Below, piece after piece: positions 17,914 to 26,427 of a stretch of 64,000 nucleotides of DNA. A program made the translations under genes and the position numbers. Numbering within the stretch: position 1 is the stretch's first letter; the number at the start of each line of letters is the position of its first letter. Origin of the DNA: Rheinheimera lutimaris (GTDB taxonomy: Bacteria > Pseudomonadota > Gammaproteobacteria > Enterobacterales > Alteromonadaceae); assembly GCF_013283795.1 (NCBI RefSeq), contig NZ_JABSOD010000003.1, positions 124,001-188,000 on the forward strand, read 5' to 3'. Below the pieces are notes generated by a model, which was not told the DNA's origin, made no database searches, and saw nothing but the letters and a program-made list of their open reading frames with translations.

Positions 17914-19634
17914 TAGCCTGCCGCCTGGCCGTCTTTGCGTGATTCTGACGCGCCAATCCATACGCCATTAGCATGATCGCGCATAATGGCCTGGTAACCG
18001 CCATAGCCACCTAAGCCATAGCGTACATCGTGGCCTTTTTTCATCAGCTCGCGTACGGTTTCATAAGGTATGCCACGCTCTACTTCAATATAGCCACCGT
18101 TTTGCAGGTACATCTCACTGCTGTCGGTTGGCTCGGTGCTACCCAAATGCTGCCAGCGTGCGGCATCGCCGGCTTCCTGCAGGTTCATGCCGTAATCGGC
18201 CATATTAATCAGAATTTGCACATGGCCCTGTGGCTGCATCGCACCACCCATTACGCCAAAACTCACCAACGGTTTGTCGTCTTTAGTAATAAAAGCCGGA
18301 ATAATAGTATTAAACGGTCGTTTACCCGGCTCATACACATTGGCGTGTTGCTTATCCATAGAAAACAGCTGGCCGCGGTCCTGAAACACAAAGCCAAGGC
18401 CGGGCACTACCACGCCAGAGCCCATACCACGGTAATTGCTTTGAATTAACGACACCATATTGCCGTGTTTATCGGCGGTGGTCATATAAATAGTGTCGCC
18501 CTGATACAAATTCGGATTACCGGCATCAACCCGTTTTGCCGCTTTATCACCAATTAACTTCGCCCGCTCGCGGCCGTATTCTGCCGAAATCAACCCTGCT
18601 ACCGGCGCCTGGTTAAAGTCCTGGTCGGCATAAAATTTGGCGCGGTCTTCAAACGCCAGTTTTTTTGCTTCAACCAGCAGATGCAGGCTTTGCGGCGTGT
18701 TAAAACCACTGGCTTTTAAATCAAAGTTCTTCAGAATTTGCAGCATTTGCAGCGCGGCTATGCCCTGACCATTCGGTGGCAACTCCCACAGGGTGTAGCC
18801 TTTGTAGTCTACTCCTACCGGCTCTACCCAACTTGAGCGGTGGTTAGCAAAATCAGCAAAGCGCAAATAGCCGCCGTTGGCACGCATAAAGCGGTCAATT
18901 TCTACTGCGATATCGCCTTTATAAAAGGCATCGCGGCCTTTAACAGCAAGCTGCTTCAGCGTATTGGCCAATGCCGGGTTTTTAAACATTTCGCCCTTCA
19001 CCGGCGCTTTACCGTTGATAGTAAAGGTACCGACAAAATCGCCCGGTTGCGGGCTTAACACCGGCACACTGCGATCCCAGTAATACGCAATTAATTCACT
19101 GACCGGAAAACCCTGTTCAGCATAGCCAATGGCCGGTTGCAGAACATCTGCCATCGGCATACTGCCAAACTTTTGGTGCAGCTCAAACCAGCCGTCTACT
19201 GCGCCTGGTACACTGATAGGCAACATGCCGTGTGGCGGCAAATCGGTGCGGCCAAGCTTTTGCAGCTCATGCGCCAACATATCGTAACTTAAACTCAGTG
19301 GAGAGCGGCCCGAGGCATTTAAACCGTGCAATTTTTGTGTCTTGGCATCCCAGACTATGGCGTACAGATCGCCACCGATACCATTACCGGTAGGCTCCAT
19401 CAACCCCAGGGCTGCATTCGCGGCAATGGCGGCGTCAATGGCATTACCGCCACGGCGCATAATATCCAGTGCAATTTGAGTGGCTAAAGGCTGACTGGTT
19501 GCGGCCATAACATTGGGGGCAATAACTTCAGAGCGACTGGCAAATTCGGCGCCGGTAATACGGTCATAGCCGTGTGCCGCGGTGGCCAGTACTAAACTTA
19601 AGCCGGTAACAACACCGGTAAACAGGCTTTTCAT
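17910..19634 (-). CDS. ggt: Gamma-glutamyltransferase (YwrD-like)
   Basis: A 574-residue Ntn-hydrolase precursor with a signal peptide (residues 1-22), so periplasmic. It would self-cleave before the nucleophile Thr in QGDTIYMTTADKHGN (about residue 381), which together with SLIQSNYRGMGSG matches the YwrD-like branch. The N-terminal part has RRGGNAIDAAIAANAALGLMEP and the gamma-glutamyl-binding TGNGIGGD. It transfers or hydrolyses gamma-glutamyl groups of glutathione. It runs convergent to the thioesterase gene with a 4-nt overlap. Confidence 0.93.
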   Translation of the reverse strand: MKSLFTGVVTGLSLVLATAAHGYDRITGAEFASRSEVIAPNVMAATSQPLATQIALDIMRRGGNAIDAAIAANAALGLMEPTGNGIGGDLYAIVWDAKTQKLHGLNASGRSPLSLSYDMLAHELQKLGRTDLPPHGMLPISVPGAVDGWFELHQKFGSMPMADVLQPAIGYAEQGFPVSELIAYYWDRSVPVLSPQPGDFVGTFTINGKAPVKGEMFKNPALANTLKQLAVKGRDAFYKGDIAVEIDRFMRANGGYLRFADFANHRSSWVEPVGVDYKGYTLWELPPNGQGIAALQMLQILKNFDLKASGFNTPQSLHLLVEAKKLAFEDRAKFYADQDFNQAPVAGLISAEYGRERAKLIGDKAAKRVDAGNPNLYQGDTIYMTTADKHGNMVSLIQSNYRGMGSGVVVPGLGFVFQDRGQLFSMDKQHANVYEPGKRPFNTIIPAFITKDDKPLVSFGVMGGAMQPQGHVQILINMADYGMNLQEAGDAARWQHLGSTEPTDSSEMYLQNGGYIEVERGIPYETVRELMKKGHDVRYGLGGYGGYQAIMRDHANGVWIGASESRKDGQAAGY

Positions 19635-19726
19635 AGCAGACTCCGTTATTTTTGTTATCTTGACCTTACTCAGCCACGGCTTACCATACCAGAGCTTTAC
19701 GACCAGTGAAACGCTGCCTGCGATGT

Positions 19727-20122
19727 TTACGCGCTGTGCAGGTGTAAATTAAGCTGTTGTTTTTGCTGCGGCGTAATAGCGACTGCTTTGTTGCCGGCAT
19801 AATCGAATTGCACCATTACCGCAGTTCCCGACACCGTCTTTACCCCTGCCTGCCAGGCTTCCTGATACACATCGAACGAGCTGCCACCGATACGGCTGAT
19901 ATAAGTGCGTATTTCTACCGCTTTGCCGTAATGTGTTTGGGCGTGGTACTCCAGTTTTACGCTGGCCACAATCAGCGGCCATTGCTTCAAATTAAGCTGT
20001 GGAGTAAAAATTTCAAAAACGCCTTGTCTGGCACCTTCAAACCACACCGCAAACACGGTATTGTTGATATGTCCGAGTGCATCCGTGTCAGAGAAACGCG
20101 GAGAGAAATTGTCTTGCCACAT
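19727..20122 (-). CDS. Acyl-CoA thioesterase, 4HBT/YbgC-like
   Basis: A 131-residue hotdog protein. The 4-hydroxybenzoyl-CoA thioesterase signature SDTDALGHINNTVFAVWFEGAR lies near residues 10-31, with the active-site Asp in DALGHINN. Length is normal for YbgC/FcbC. Its start codon is only 14 nt from the divergent 2OG-oxygenase gene, so the two promoters must overlap each other's coding starts. Confidence 0.88.
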   Translation of the reverse strand: MWQDNFSPRFSDTDALGHINNTVFAVWFEGARQGVFEIFTPQLNLKQWPLIVASVKLEYHAQTHYGKAVEIRTYISRIGGSSFDVYQEAWQAGVKTVSGTAVMVQFDYAGNKAVAITPQQKQQLNLHLHSA

Positions 20123-20136
20123 AACAAGGTTACCTG

Positions 20137-20841
20137 ATGACTGATTTTATTGAGGTGTACGATAATGCGTTAAGCAGCGAATTTTGCCAACAGCTGATTA
20201 ACGCCTTTGATGCCAGCCCGCACACAACTGCCGGCCGCACTGGTTCAGGCGTCGATACCAGTAAAAAAATCAGTACCGACTTGTACTTATACCAGCACGC
20301 GGAGTACCAGCCATTTATGAAGGTGATTTGGGAAGCAACCACGCGCTATGCCTGCGAGTATTTTAAAAAGTACCACTTCGCGCTCATTGGCCCCCTGGGC
20401 TTAACTATCGCCCACCCGCAAACCGGCCAGCCTACCGCCATTACTCACGACAACTTTGCTGAGCTGGGCGAGCCGAAAACCATGGACTTTATCCGTGCCT
20501 TGTTTCGCCTGGGCAATATCCAGGCGCAGAAGTACGAAGCAGGAAAAGGCAACTACGGCTACTGGCACAGCGAAGTGTACCCGCAACAAGGCAGCACAGA
20601 GCCATTACACCGCACCTTGCTGTTTATGTTTTACTTAAATGATGTAGCTGAAGGCGGCCAAACCGAGTTCTATTACCAAAACAAAAGTATTAAACCCAAG
20701 GCCGGTAGCATGGTGATAGCACCGGCCTACTTTACCCACACCCATCGCGGTTGTGTGCCGGTATCAAACGATAAATACATTTTAACCAGTTGGATCCTGT
20801 TTAATACCGCCGAGCAAATTTACGGCCCGCCACAGCGCTGA
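20137..20841 (+). CDS. 2-oxoglutarate/Fe(II)-dependent oxygenase (prolyl-4-hydroxylase-like)
   Basis: A 234-residue soluble protein. The C-terminal half has the double-stranded beta-helix pattern: first iron ligands in GYWHSEVYP (about residues 147-149, an HxE instead of the commoner HxD), the central LLFMFYLNDVAEGGQTEF, the distal His in THTHRGCVPVSN and a basic residue (DKYILTSW) for 2-oxoglutarate. This is the layout of bacterial P4H-like hydroxylases. Substrate is unknown. It is a single gene followed by a clear terminator. Confidence 0.85.
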   Translation: MTDFIEVYDNALSSEFCQQLINAFDASPHTTAGRTGSGVDTSKKISTDLYLYQHAEYQPFMKVIWEATTRYACEYFKKYHFALIGPLGLTIAHPQTGQPTAITHDNFAELGEPKTMDFIRALFRLGNIQAQKYEAGKGNYGYWHSEVYPQQGSTEPLHRTLLFMFYLNDVAEGGQTEFYYQNKSIKPKAGSMVIAPAYFTHTHRGCVPVSNDKYILTSWILFNTAEQIYGPPQR

Positions 20842-20846
20842 GTATT

Positions 20847-20868
20847 AAAAAGCCCTTGCGGGCTTTTT
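20847..20868. terminator. Bidirectional terminator between the 2OG oxygenase and TonB receptor genes
   Basis: AAAAAGCCC and GGGCTTTTT pair around TTGC and lie between convergent genes. Confidence 0.88.
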
Positions 20869-20880
20869 AATGAAACCCGG

Positions 20881-23001
20881 CTAGAAATCCAGCCGGTAAC
20901 CTACTGATAAGGTACGGGGCTTACCCGGCTGGATACCACCATTAGCACGGTTAGCAATGTAGGTTCTATCCAGCAGGTTGTCTACGTTAAAGTACAACTG
21001 CTGGTTGGGCGTTACATTATATTTAGCCGACAAATCCAGTACAGTACGGCTGTTAATGGCATCTAAACCAGCCTCATCCAGACTGGCGTGTGCCGAAGAC
21101 ACATAACGCAACCGTGCCAACACTGTATAACGTTCTGCCTCTATGCCGGATTCCAGGCTGGCCTGATGCTGCGGCACGTAAGGCATTTCATCACCGTTTT
21201 TAACAGTACCGAAAATGCCGCTGTCAAAATCAGATTGAAATTCACTGTGGGTAAAGGTGTAGCTCAACTTTACCGGGATGCGGTAATGTTGGTGCTGATA
21301 TTCATGCCGGCTGCTGAATTCCACCCCATTAACCACCACTTCACCAAAGTTAAACTGATCACCGATATTATCCGGATTACAACCTACGCTGGCTGTACAG
21401 TTGCCATGCATATTGTCGTATTTCGAGCTAAACAGCAGCACCTCTGCCTGACGCTCGCCACGCTGATAGCGCAGCCCCAGTTCGGCATTGATGCTCTCTT
21501 CTTCTTTTTGTTCAGCATTCGCCGGTGCTGCCGGGGCGAAACCTTTTTGCACGCCGGCCAATAATACGATCTGGTCGTTCAGGCGATAAGTAGCGCCAAT
21601 TGACGGCAGCACAATTGAACTACCTGCCTTACGCACGGTAGAGACACCGCTGCGGTCTGGCGCACGGTTCCAATTTTGTGTTTCAGTGTCGATATCTTCA
21701 TAGCGCAGACCACCACTGACTACCAGATTATCAATGGTCCATTCATCATGCACATATAAGGCTAACGCATCGGCAGATGCAGTGCGATTATCCTGAGTGC
21801 CCGGCACACCGGCACTGGTCAGCGTCATGCCCAGATCCTGCCCCAGCAGGTAAATATCATCCCACTGAAAGCGATCTTCTTCGTCCTGGTGTAAACGGCC
21901 ACCAAAAGTCAGTTGGTGCGCTGCCAATGGCAGGGTGAATTCTGACTGGATACCTTTTGACTCGTAACCACGATTGTTGGCACGAATGCTGACATTAATA
22001 CCTTCAACCGTAGGAGCCGCTTCAAATGCAGAGTATGCCTGTAAATTAGCCAGGCCAACCTGATTCGCTTTATACCAGTTACGGCTGAAATCATTTAAAT
22101 AAGCAGTAGTGCTGAATTGCGCACCGTTTGCCAGGTCGTACTGATAATTTAGCTGGTAACCTTTATGCTCGGTATTCATTACATCGTTTTGCGACGCGGC
22201 ATAACGGCGATAAGGCGTTGCCTGATAGTCGGCATCGGTTAAACCGGCGTAGGTTTCGTCTGAAGTTTCATCAGCGTAGCTTAACTTTAACTGCAGTTTG
22301 TGCGCGTCATTGCGGCCAAAGCGGCCGGCAAACTTAGCCAGCAAGTCGGTTTTTTCAAAGCCGGTGCCAGCGCCGTCGGGTAAGTCTTTAAAGCCATCGG
22401 CACCATAGTGATAACCTTCTATTACCGCACCTAAGTTATCGCGCTCGCCACCAACAAAGCCATGCAGCTTACGAAAGCCATCTTGCCCCAGCGCGGCGTC
22501 AAGGCGGCCGGCCAGTGCGGCTTGCGGAATACTGCGTGATACCAGATTCAACACACCTCCGGTCGTACGCGGGCCATACTTCACCGACGACGAGCCTTTA
22601 ATAATCTCTACCGCTTCCAGCCGGCCGGTAGTTGGAAAGTAATACGCGGCAGGTGCAACATAAGGCGCCGGTGCAATTAATACTCCGTCCTCCATTACCG
22701 TAATTTTGTCGTTGCGCCCGGTACCGGTGCCTCGCATACCGATATTTGGCCGCAAACCATAACCATCTTCTTCCTGCACATAAACGCCGGGTGTAGTGGC
22801 CAGCACCCGGGATATATCGGTATAACTGAATGTATCTAAATCTTGCTGTGAAATGTAACCGGCAGAGCCGGGAATATCGTTAACTGCCTGTGACGAGCCG
22901 ATAATACTCACCCGCTCAATAGCGTTCAGCTCAGTCTCTGCAGCTGTCGCATACGCAGACATCAGCGCCACAGAAAGCAGGCTCAAAGATAATTTACCCA
23001 T
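20881..23001 (-). CDS. TonB-dependent outer membrane receptor, FecA-type
   Basis: A 706-residue receptor for ferric complexes. Signal peptide 1-20 (MGKLSLSLLSVALMSAYATA); TonB box region about 25-35 (IERVSIIGS); plug domain with RPNIGMRGTGTGRNDKIT and DGVLIAPAPYVAPAAYYFPT, typical of the FecA group; 22-strand barrel ending SVGYRLDF with terminal Phe. I start at ATG 23001 (GGAG 5 nt upstream); the frame extends 25 codons further but that part crosses the Fur-type box. No FecR/FecI pair is present, so it is a transport-only receptor. Probably iron-repressed. Confidence 0.9.
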   Translation of the reverse strand: MGKLSLSLLSVALMSAYATAAETELNAIERVSIIGSSQAVNDIPGSAGYISQQDLDTFSYTDISRVLATTPGVYVQEEDGYGLRPNIGMRGTGTGRNDKITVMEDGVLIAPAPYVAPAAYYFPTTGRLEAVEIIKGSSSVKYGPRTTGGVLNLVSRSIPQAALAGRLDAALGQDGFRKLHGFVGGERDNLGAVIEGYHYGADGFKDLPDGAGTGFEKTDLLAKFAGRFGRNDAHKLQLKLSYADETSDETYAGLTDADYQATPYRRYAASQNDVMNTEHKGYQLNYQYDLANGAQFSTTAYLNDFSRNWYKANQVGLANLQAYSAFEAAPTVEGINVSIRANNRGYESKGIQSEFTLPLAAHQLTFGGRLHQDEEDRFQWDDIYLLGQDLGMTLTSAGVPGTQDNRTASADALALYVHDEWTIDNLVVSGGLRYEDIDTETQNWNRAPDRSGVSTVRKAGSSIVLPSIGATYRLNDQIVLLAGVQKGFAPAAPANAEQKEEESINAELGLRYQRGERQAEVLLFSSKYDNMHGNCTASVGCNPDNIGDQFNFGEVVVNGVEFSSRHEYQHQHYRIPVKLSYTFTHSEFQSDFDSGIFGTVKNGDEMPYVPQHQASLESGIEAERYTVLARLRYVSSAHASLDEAGLDAINSRTVLDLSAKYNVTPNQQLYFNVDNLLDRTYIANRANGGIQPGKPRTLSVGYRLDF

Positions 23002-23058
23002 AAAAACTCCGTTTATTAACAATTCGGCTTTAATGCACGCAATTAGAACACAGTAAAA

Positions 23059-23077
23059 AATGCGAATCAATCGCATT
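23059..23077 (-). promoter_or_regulatory. Candidate Fur box for the FecA-type receptor
   Basis: A perfect 19-bp palindrome, AATGCGAATCAATCGCATT, located 58-76 nt upstream of the receptor start. It keeps the AATG...CATT ends and the NATNAT core of gammaproteobacterial Fur boxes. Confidence 0.6.
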
Positions 23078-23216
23078 CATAGCCTTGTTTCTATTGTGAG
23101 AAACGAGCCGTTCCCACTACAAATATCCATGTTAATTTTTTGATAATTAAATGCATAAGAATACATTTCCATCAACCAGTCTGGCTAGAGGTAAAATTAT
23201 ATTGATTGATCTTAGC

Positions 23217-23235
23217 AATGATAATAATTATCATT
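23217..23235 (+). promoter_or_regulatory. Fur box for the catecholate-type receptor
   Basis: AATGATAATAATTATCATT is a perfect palindrome and close to the canonical Fur sequence GATAATGATAATCATTATC. It lies about 75-93 nt upstream of the plus-strand receptor start, so that gene is expected to be repressed by Fe-Fur. Confidence 0.88.
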
Positions 23236-23309
23236 CGTTAAACTATTTACGAAACTTTACGTTCCAGCCCGGCATCCCTGCCTGAAGAACACTGTTAAAG
23301 GAGTTAAAA

Positions 23310-25730
23310 ATGTTGTTTCGCCCTACCACTCTGGCGTGCGCCATGGCCGCTGTTTTTGCGCTACCGTCAGCTCAGGCAGAGCTTGCCGCCGCACCGGATT
23401 ACAATATGGAAGTTATCGTGGTTACCGCCTCGGGCTTCGAGCAAAAACTGGTAGACGCGCCGGCCAGTATTTCCGTGATCACTCAGGAAGAATTGGCTAA
23501 ACGGCCTTATACCACTCTGCTGGATGCGGTACGCGATTTAGAAGGGGTAGATATCGGCGAAACCCGCGATAAAACCGGCCAGGGTAGTATCAGCATGCGC
23601 GGCATGGGGTCAGACTACACCCTGATACTGGTTGACGGTAAACGGCAGAATAACCACGGCGACATTTATCCGAATAACTTTGGCGGCAACCAGTTCGGTC
23701 ATATCCCGCCACTGGATGCGGTAGATCGCATTGAAGTTATCCGTGGCCCGGCATCTACTTTATACGGCGCAGATGCTTTGGGCGGCGTTATCAATATTAT
23801 TACCAAAAAAGTTACCGATAAATGGGTAGGCTCGGTTAGCCACAGCCGCACCGTGCAAACTGATGACGCCTTTGGCGAAGATATCACCACCGACTTTAAC
23901 GTAATGGGCCCGCTGATCCCGGGTGTACTGGGTATGTCACTGCGCGGCAGTTTTTACAACCGCATGGCATCCACACCGCAATATGCCCCGGTTGCTTACC
24001 CTAACGGCGAAGTGCGTAACCGCTCGCTGGGTTTCGGTAGCGGCGGTAAAACGGTCGACAATGATAACGAAGTGTTCGGCGGCCGCTTAAGCTGGACTCC
24101 GGCCAGCAACCAAAGCATTTGGCTTGATATTGAAACATCTAAGCAACAATACGACAACACACCGTTGATTAACGATGACGGCTCCAGAGAGTATCCGGTA
24201 GGCACTGTGGATAATATTGACAGTGTTTGGGCTGCGGGTAATTTTTGCCGTGGCGGTAGCGGTAGTCGTCAGGCTGCTTGTGAAGCCAGCGGCGGTGTAT
24301 GGGCACGTCGTGCCAACCCACGTATCGGTTATAGCCCGACTCAGGAATTCAGTCGAGATACCTGGTCAATAACGCACGAAGGTAAATGGGATTTTGGTAA
24401 CAGCTTTGTGTCGTTATCTTATGTTGATACGCAAAACCATGGCCGCACCCTGCCGTTTACCACCAGCGAGCGTGAACTGCTGCTTGCTATGTTTGACGGC
24501 ACAGGCATTTATGCCGGTATCAGCGAAGACGATCGCAAAGACCTGGCTGAAGCTACCTTCCTGCCGCGGGCAAAACGGGTTATGGCCAGCAATCAGTACA
24601 CGCTGGATGCCAAACTGGATATGCCGTTTGATCTAGCCGGCCAGCATATTGCAGTAGTAGGTGCTCAGGTGATCCGCGGTGAGCTGGAAGACGGCGTATT
24701 TGGTATGGAAAGCGGCACACCCGGTGCTGTGCAAGAACACAATATGTGGTCGGTATTTGCTGAAGATACCTGGGATGCAACCCAAGCCTTCTCGATTACT
24801 GCCGGCTTGCGCCGTGACGACCATGAAGTATTCGGCAGCCAGTTGAGTCCGCGTTTATATGGTGTATACACGCTAAATGAAAGCTGGACCATTAAAGGTG
24901 GTGTCAGCACCGGCTACAAAACACCAAAAACTACCCAACTGTACAATGGCGTAATTGGTTTTGGTGGTCAGGGCACCTCACCACAATTCGGCAACCCGGA
25001 TCTGGAAGCAGAAACCAGCGTATCAACCGAGATTGCAGCTTACTGGCAACACCATAACGGCCATAACTTTAACGCCACCATCTTTAAGAACGATTTTGAC
25101 GATAAAATCGCTTCACAACCATGCGGTACCGGTACCAATATTGAATGTGCACCAACCGGTGAATATGCCGATCTTGGCTATGCCACCAGCAGCAAAACCG
25201 TCAACATTGATAAAGTTACCATTCAGGGCGCTGAGCTGGCCGGCCGTTGGCAAGCCACCGACAGCGTAGCATTGCGTGCTAACTACACCTATACCGACAG
25301 TGAGCAGAAAAGCGGCGCCAACAAAGGCCAACCGCTGGGCAACAGCGCCAAGCATATGGCTAACCTGACGCTAAGCTGGGATGCGACTGACGAGCTGAAT
25401 GTATTTCTGACCTCAGAGTACCGCACCAAACGTTTCCGCTCATGGGATGTCGACAACGATAAAGCCTTACATTACAAGGCCTATAACGTGTTCCATCTGG
25501 GTGCTTCTTACCAGGCCAGTGAGTCAGTAACCTTTAATGCGCGGATTAACAACCTGCTGGATCGTGACTTCACAACTTACAGTATCGCCTTTACCGAATG
25601 TGACGAGACAGCTTCGAGCTGCGTGTACGATAGCAACGGTGAAAATGGTTACAGTGCAAGCTTTGTTGATGACTACAATAACAAAGATAAAGCGCGTAAC
25701 TTCTGGGTGGGTGTAAACGTACGCTTCTAA
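23310..25730 (+). CDS. TonB-dependent outer membrane receptor, siderophore type (FepA/CirA-like)
   Basis: An 806-residue receptor. Signal peptide 1-23; TonB box MEVIVVTAS at about 32-40; plug domain with SISMRGMGSDYTLILVDGKR and PPLDAVDRIEVIRGPASTLYGADALGG; barrel ending NFWVGVNVRF. The plug pattern is that of the FepA/CirA/IrgA group that imports catechol siderophores. It is divergent from the FecA-type receptor, each with its own Fur box. Ligand is not determined by sequence. Confidence 0.9.
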   Translation: MLFRPTTLACAMAAVFALPSAQAELAAAPDYNMEVIVVTASGFEQKLVDAPASISVITQEELAKRPYTTLLDAVRDLEGVDIGETRDKTGQGSISMRGMGSDYTLILVDGKRQNNHGDIYPNNFGGNQFGHIPPLDAVDRIEVIRGPASTLYGADALGGVINIITKKVTDKWVGSVSHSRTVQTDDAFGEDITTDFNVMGPLIPGVLGMSLRGSFYNRMASTPQYAPVAYPNGEVRNRSLGFGSGGKTVDNDNEVFGGRLSWTPASNQSIWLDIETSKQQYDNTPLINDDGSREYPVGTVDNIDSVWAAGNFCRGGSGSRQAACEASGGVWARRANPRIGYSPTQEFSRDTWSITHEGKWDFGNSFVSLSYVDTQNHGRTLPFTTSERELLLAMFDGTGIYAGISEDDRKDLAEATFLPRAKRVMASNQYTLDAKLDMPFDLAGQHIAVVGAQVIRGELEDGVFGMESGTPGAVQEHNMWSVFAEDTWDATQAFSITAGLRRDDHEVFGSQLSPRLYGVYTLNESWTIKGGVSTGYKTPKTTQLYNGVIGFGGQGTSPQFGNPDLEAETSVSTEIAAYWQHHNGHNFNATIFKNDFDDKIASQPCGTGTNIECAPTGEYADLGYATSSKTVNIDKVTIQGAELAGRWQATDSVALRANYTYTDSEQKSGANKGQPLGNSAKHMANLTLSWDATDELNVFLTSEYRTKRFRSWDVDNDKALHYKAYNVFHLGASYQASESVTFNARINNLLDRDFTTYSIAFTECDETASSCVYDSNGENGYSASFVDDYNNKDKARNFWVGVNVRF

Positions 25731-25746
25731 TCTGCTGCAGTAATTG

Positions 25747-25773
25747 AAAAAGCCGCATCCGTTGCGGCTTTTT
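25747..25773. terminator. Bidirectional terminator between the TonB receptor and elaA
   Basis: AAAAAGCCGCA pairs with TTGCGGCTTTTT around TCCG, between convergent genes. Confidence 0.9.
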
Positions 25774-25778
25774 ATTGT

Positions 25779-26234
25779 TCAGTGTACCGGCTTAATCATT
25801 TTCAGATGCGGAATATCATCCTCCAGATACGGCTCACTGGCGGGCTTAAAGCCTAAATCCTGGTAAAACTGCTGTAGATAACACTGCGCTGAAATATGAA
25901 TATCGGTATCCGGCCATAATTCTGCGGCAACACTAAGGGTTTTTTCTACCAGCACCTGACCAAGACCCAAACGCCTCGCCGTTTGTGACACGCACACGCG
26001 GCCTATCCCCGGAAAGCCGTCAAAGCTGACTCCCGGCGCCAAAACACGCGAGTACGCAATAACCTTGTCGCCCTTTTTCAGAATAACGTGACGGGTTTGT
26101 GCATGTAAGTCTTTGTCATCCAGCTCCGGATAAGGGCAATTTTGTTCTACCACAAATACGTCCACCCGCAGCTGCAACAAGCTATACAGCGTATAAGTGT
26201 CTAATTCATCGAAAGTTAGTACCTGCCACTGCAT
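25779..26234 (-). CDS. elaA: ElaA-family GNAT acetyltransferase
   Basis: A 151-residue GNAT protein. The N-terminal WQVLTFDELDTYTLYSLLQLR and VEQNCPYPELDDKD are signatures of the ElaA subgroup; the acetyl-CoA loop is GRVCVSQTARRLGLGQVLVEKTL (about residues 83-105). Length matches E. coli ElaA (153). The acceptor is not established. Confidence 0.88.
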   Translation of the reverse strand: MQWQVLTFDELDTYTLYSLLQLRVDVFVVEQNCPYPELDDKDLHAQTRHVILKKGDKVIAYSRVLAPGVSFDGFPGIGRVCVSQTARRLGLGQVLVEKTLSVAAELWPDTDIHISAQCYLQQFYQDLGFKPASEPYLEDDIPHLKMIKPVH

Positions 26235-26427
26235 TTATTCGGTTCCCTCGCTGCACAAAACACTTACTATACCAGAGGAAAAAGCCCCGCGCTCCCGTGA
26301 AATAACACTGCAATACGTAGGGCGCGTAACAGCATCATAAAATTGCTATTTTTCTGTAACCAATTTGACATTTAGTACCGGTTAAATATAGCGGCCTAAT
26401 AATCCGTTTTCGCCCGGAGCAATAATA

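Noticed and set aside
17481-22337. Numerous minus/plus shadow frames of 60-160 codons
   Set aside because: All lie inside well-supported genes on the other strand or frame and show no family signatures.
23002-23076. Upstream extension of the FecA-type receptor frame
   Set aside because: It crosses the Fur-type palindrome and would bury the signal peptide inside the protein.
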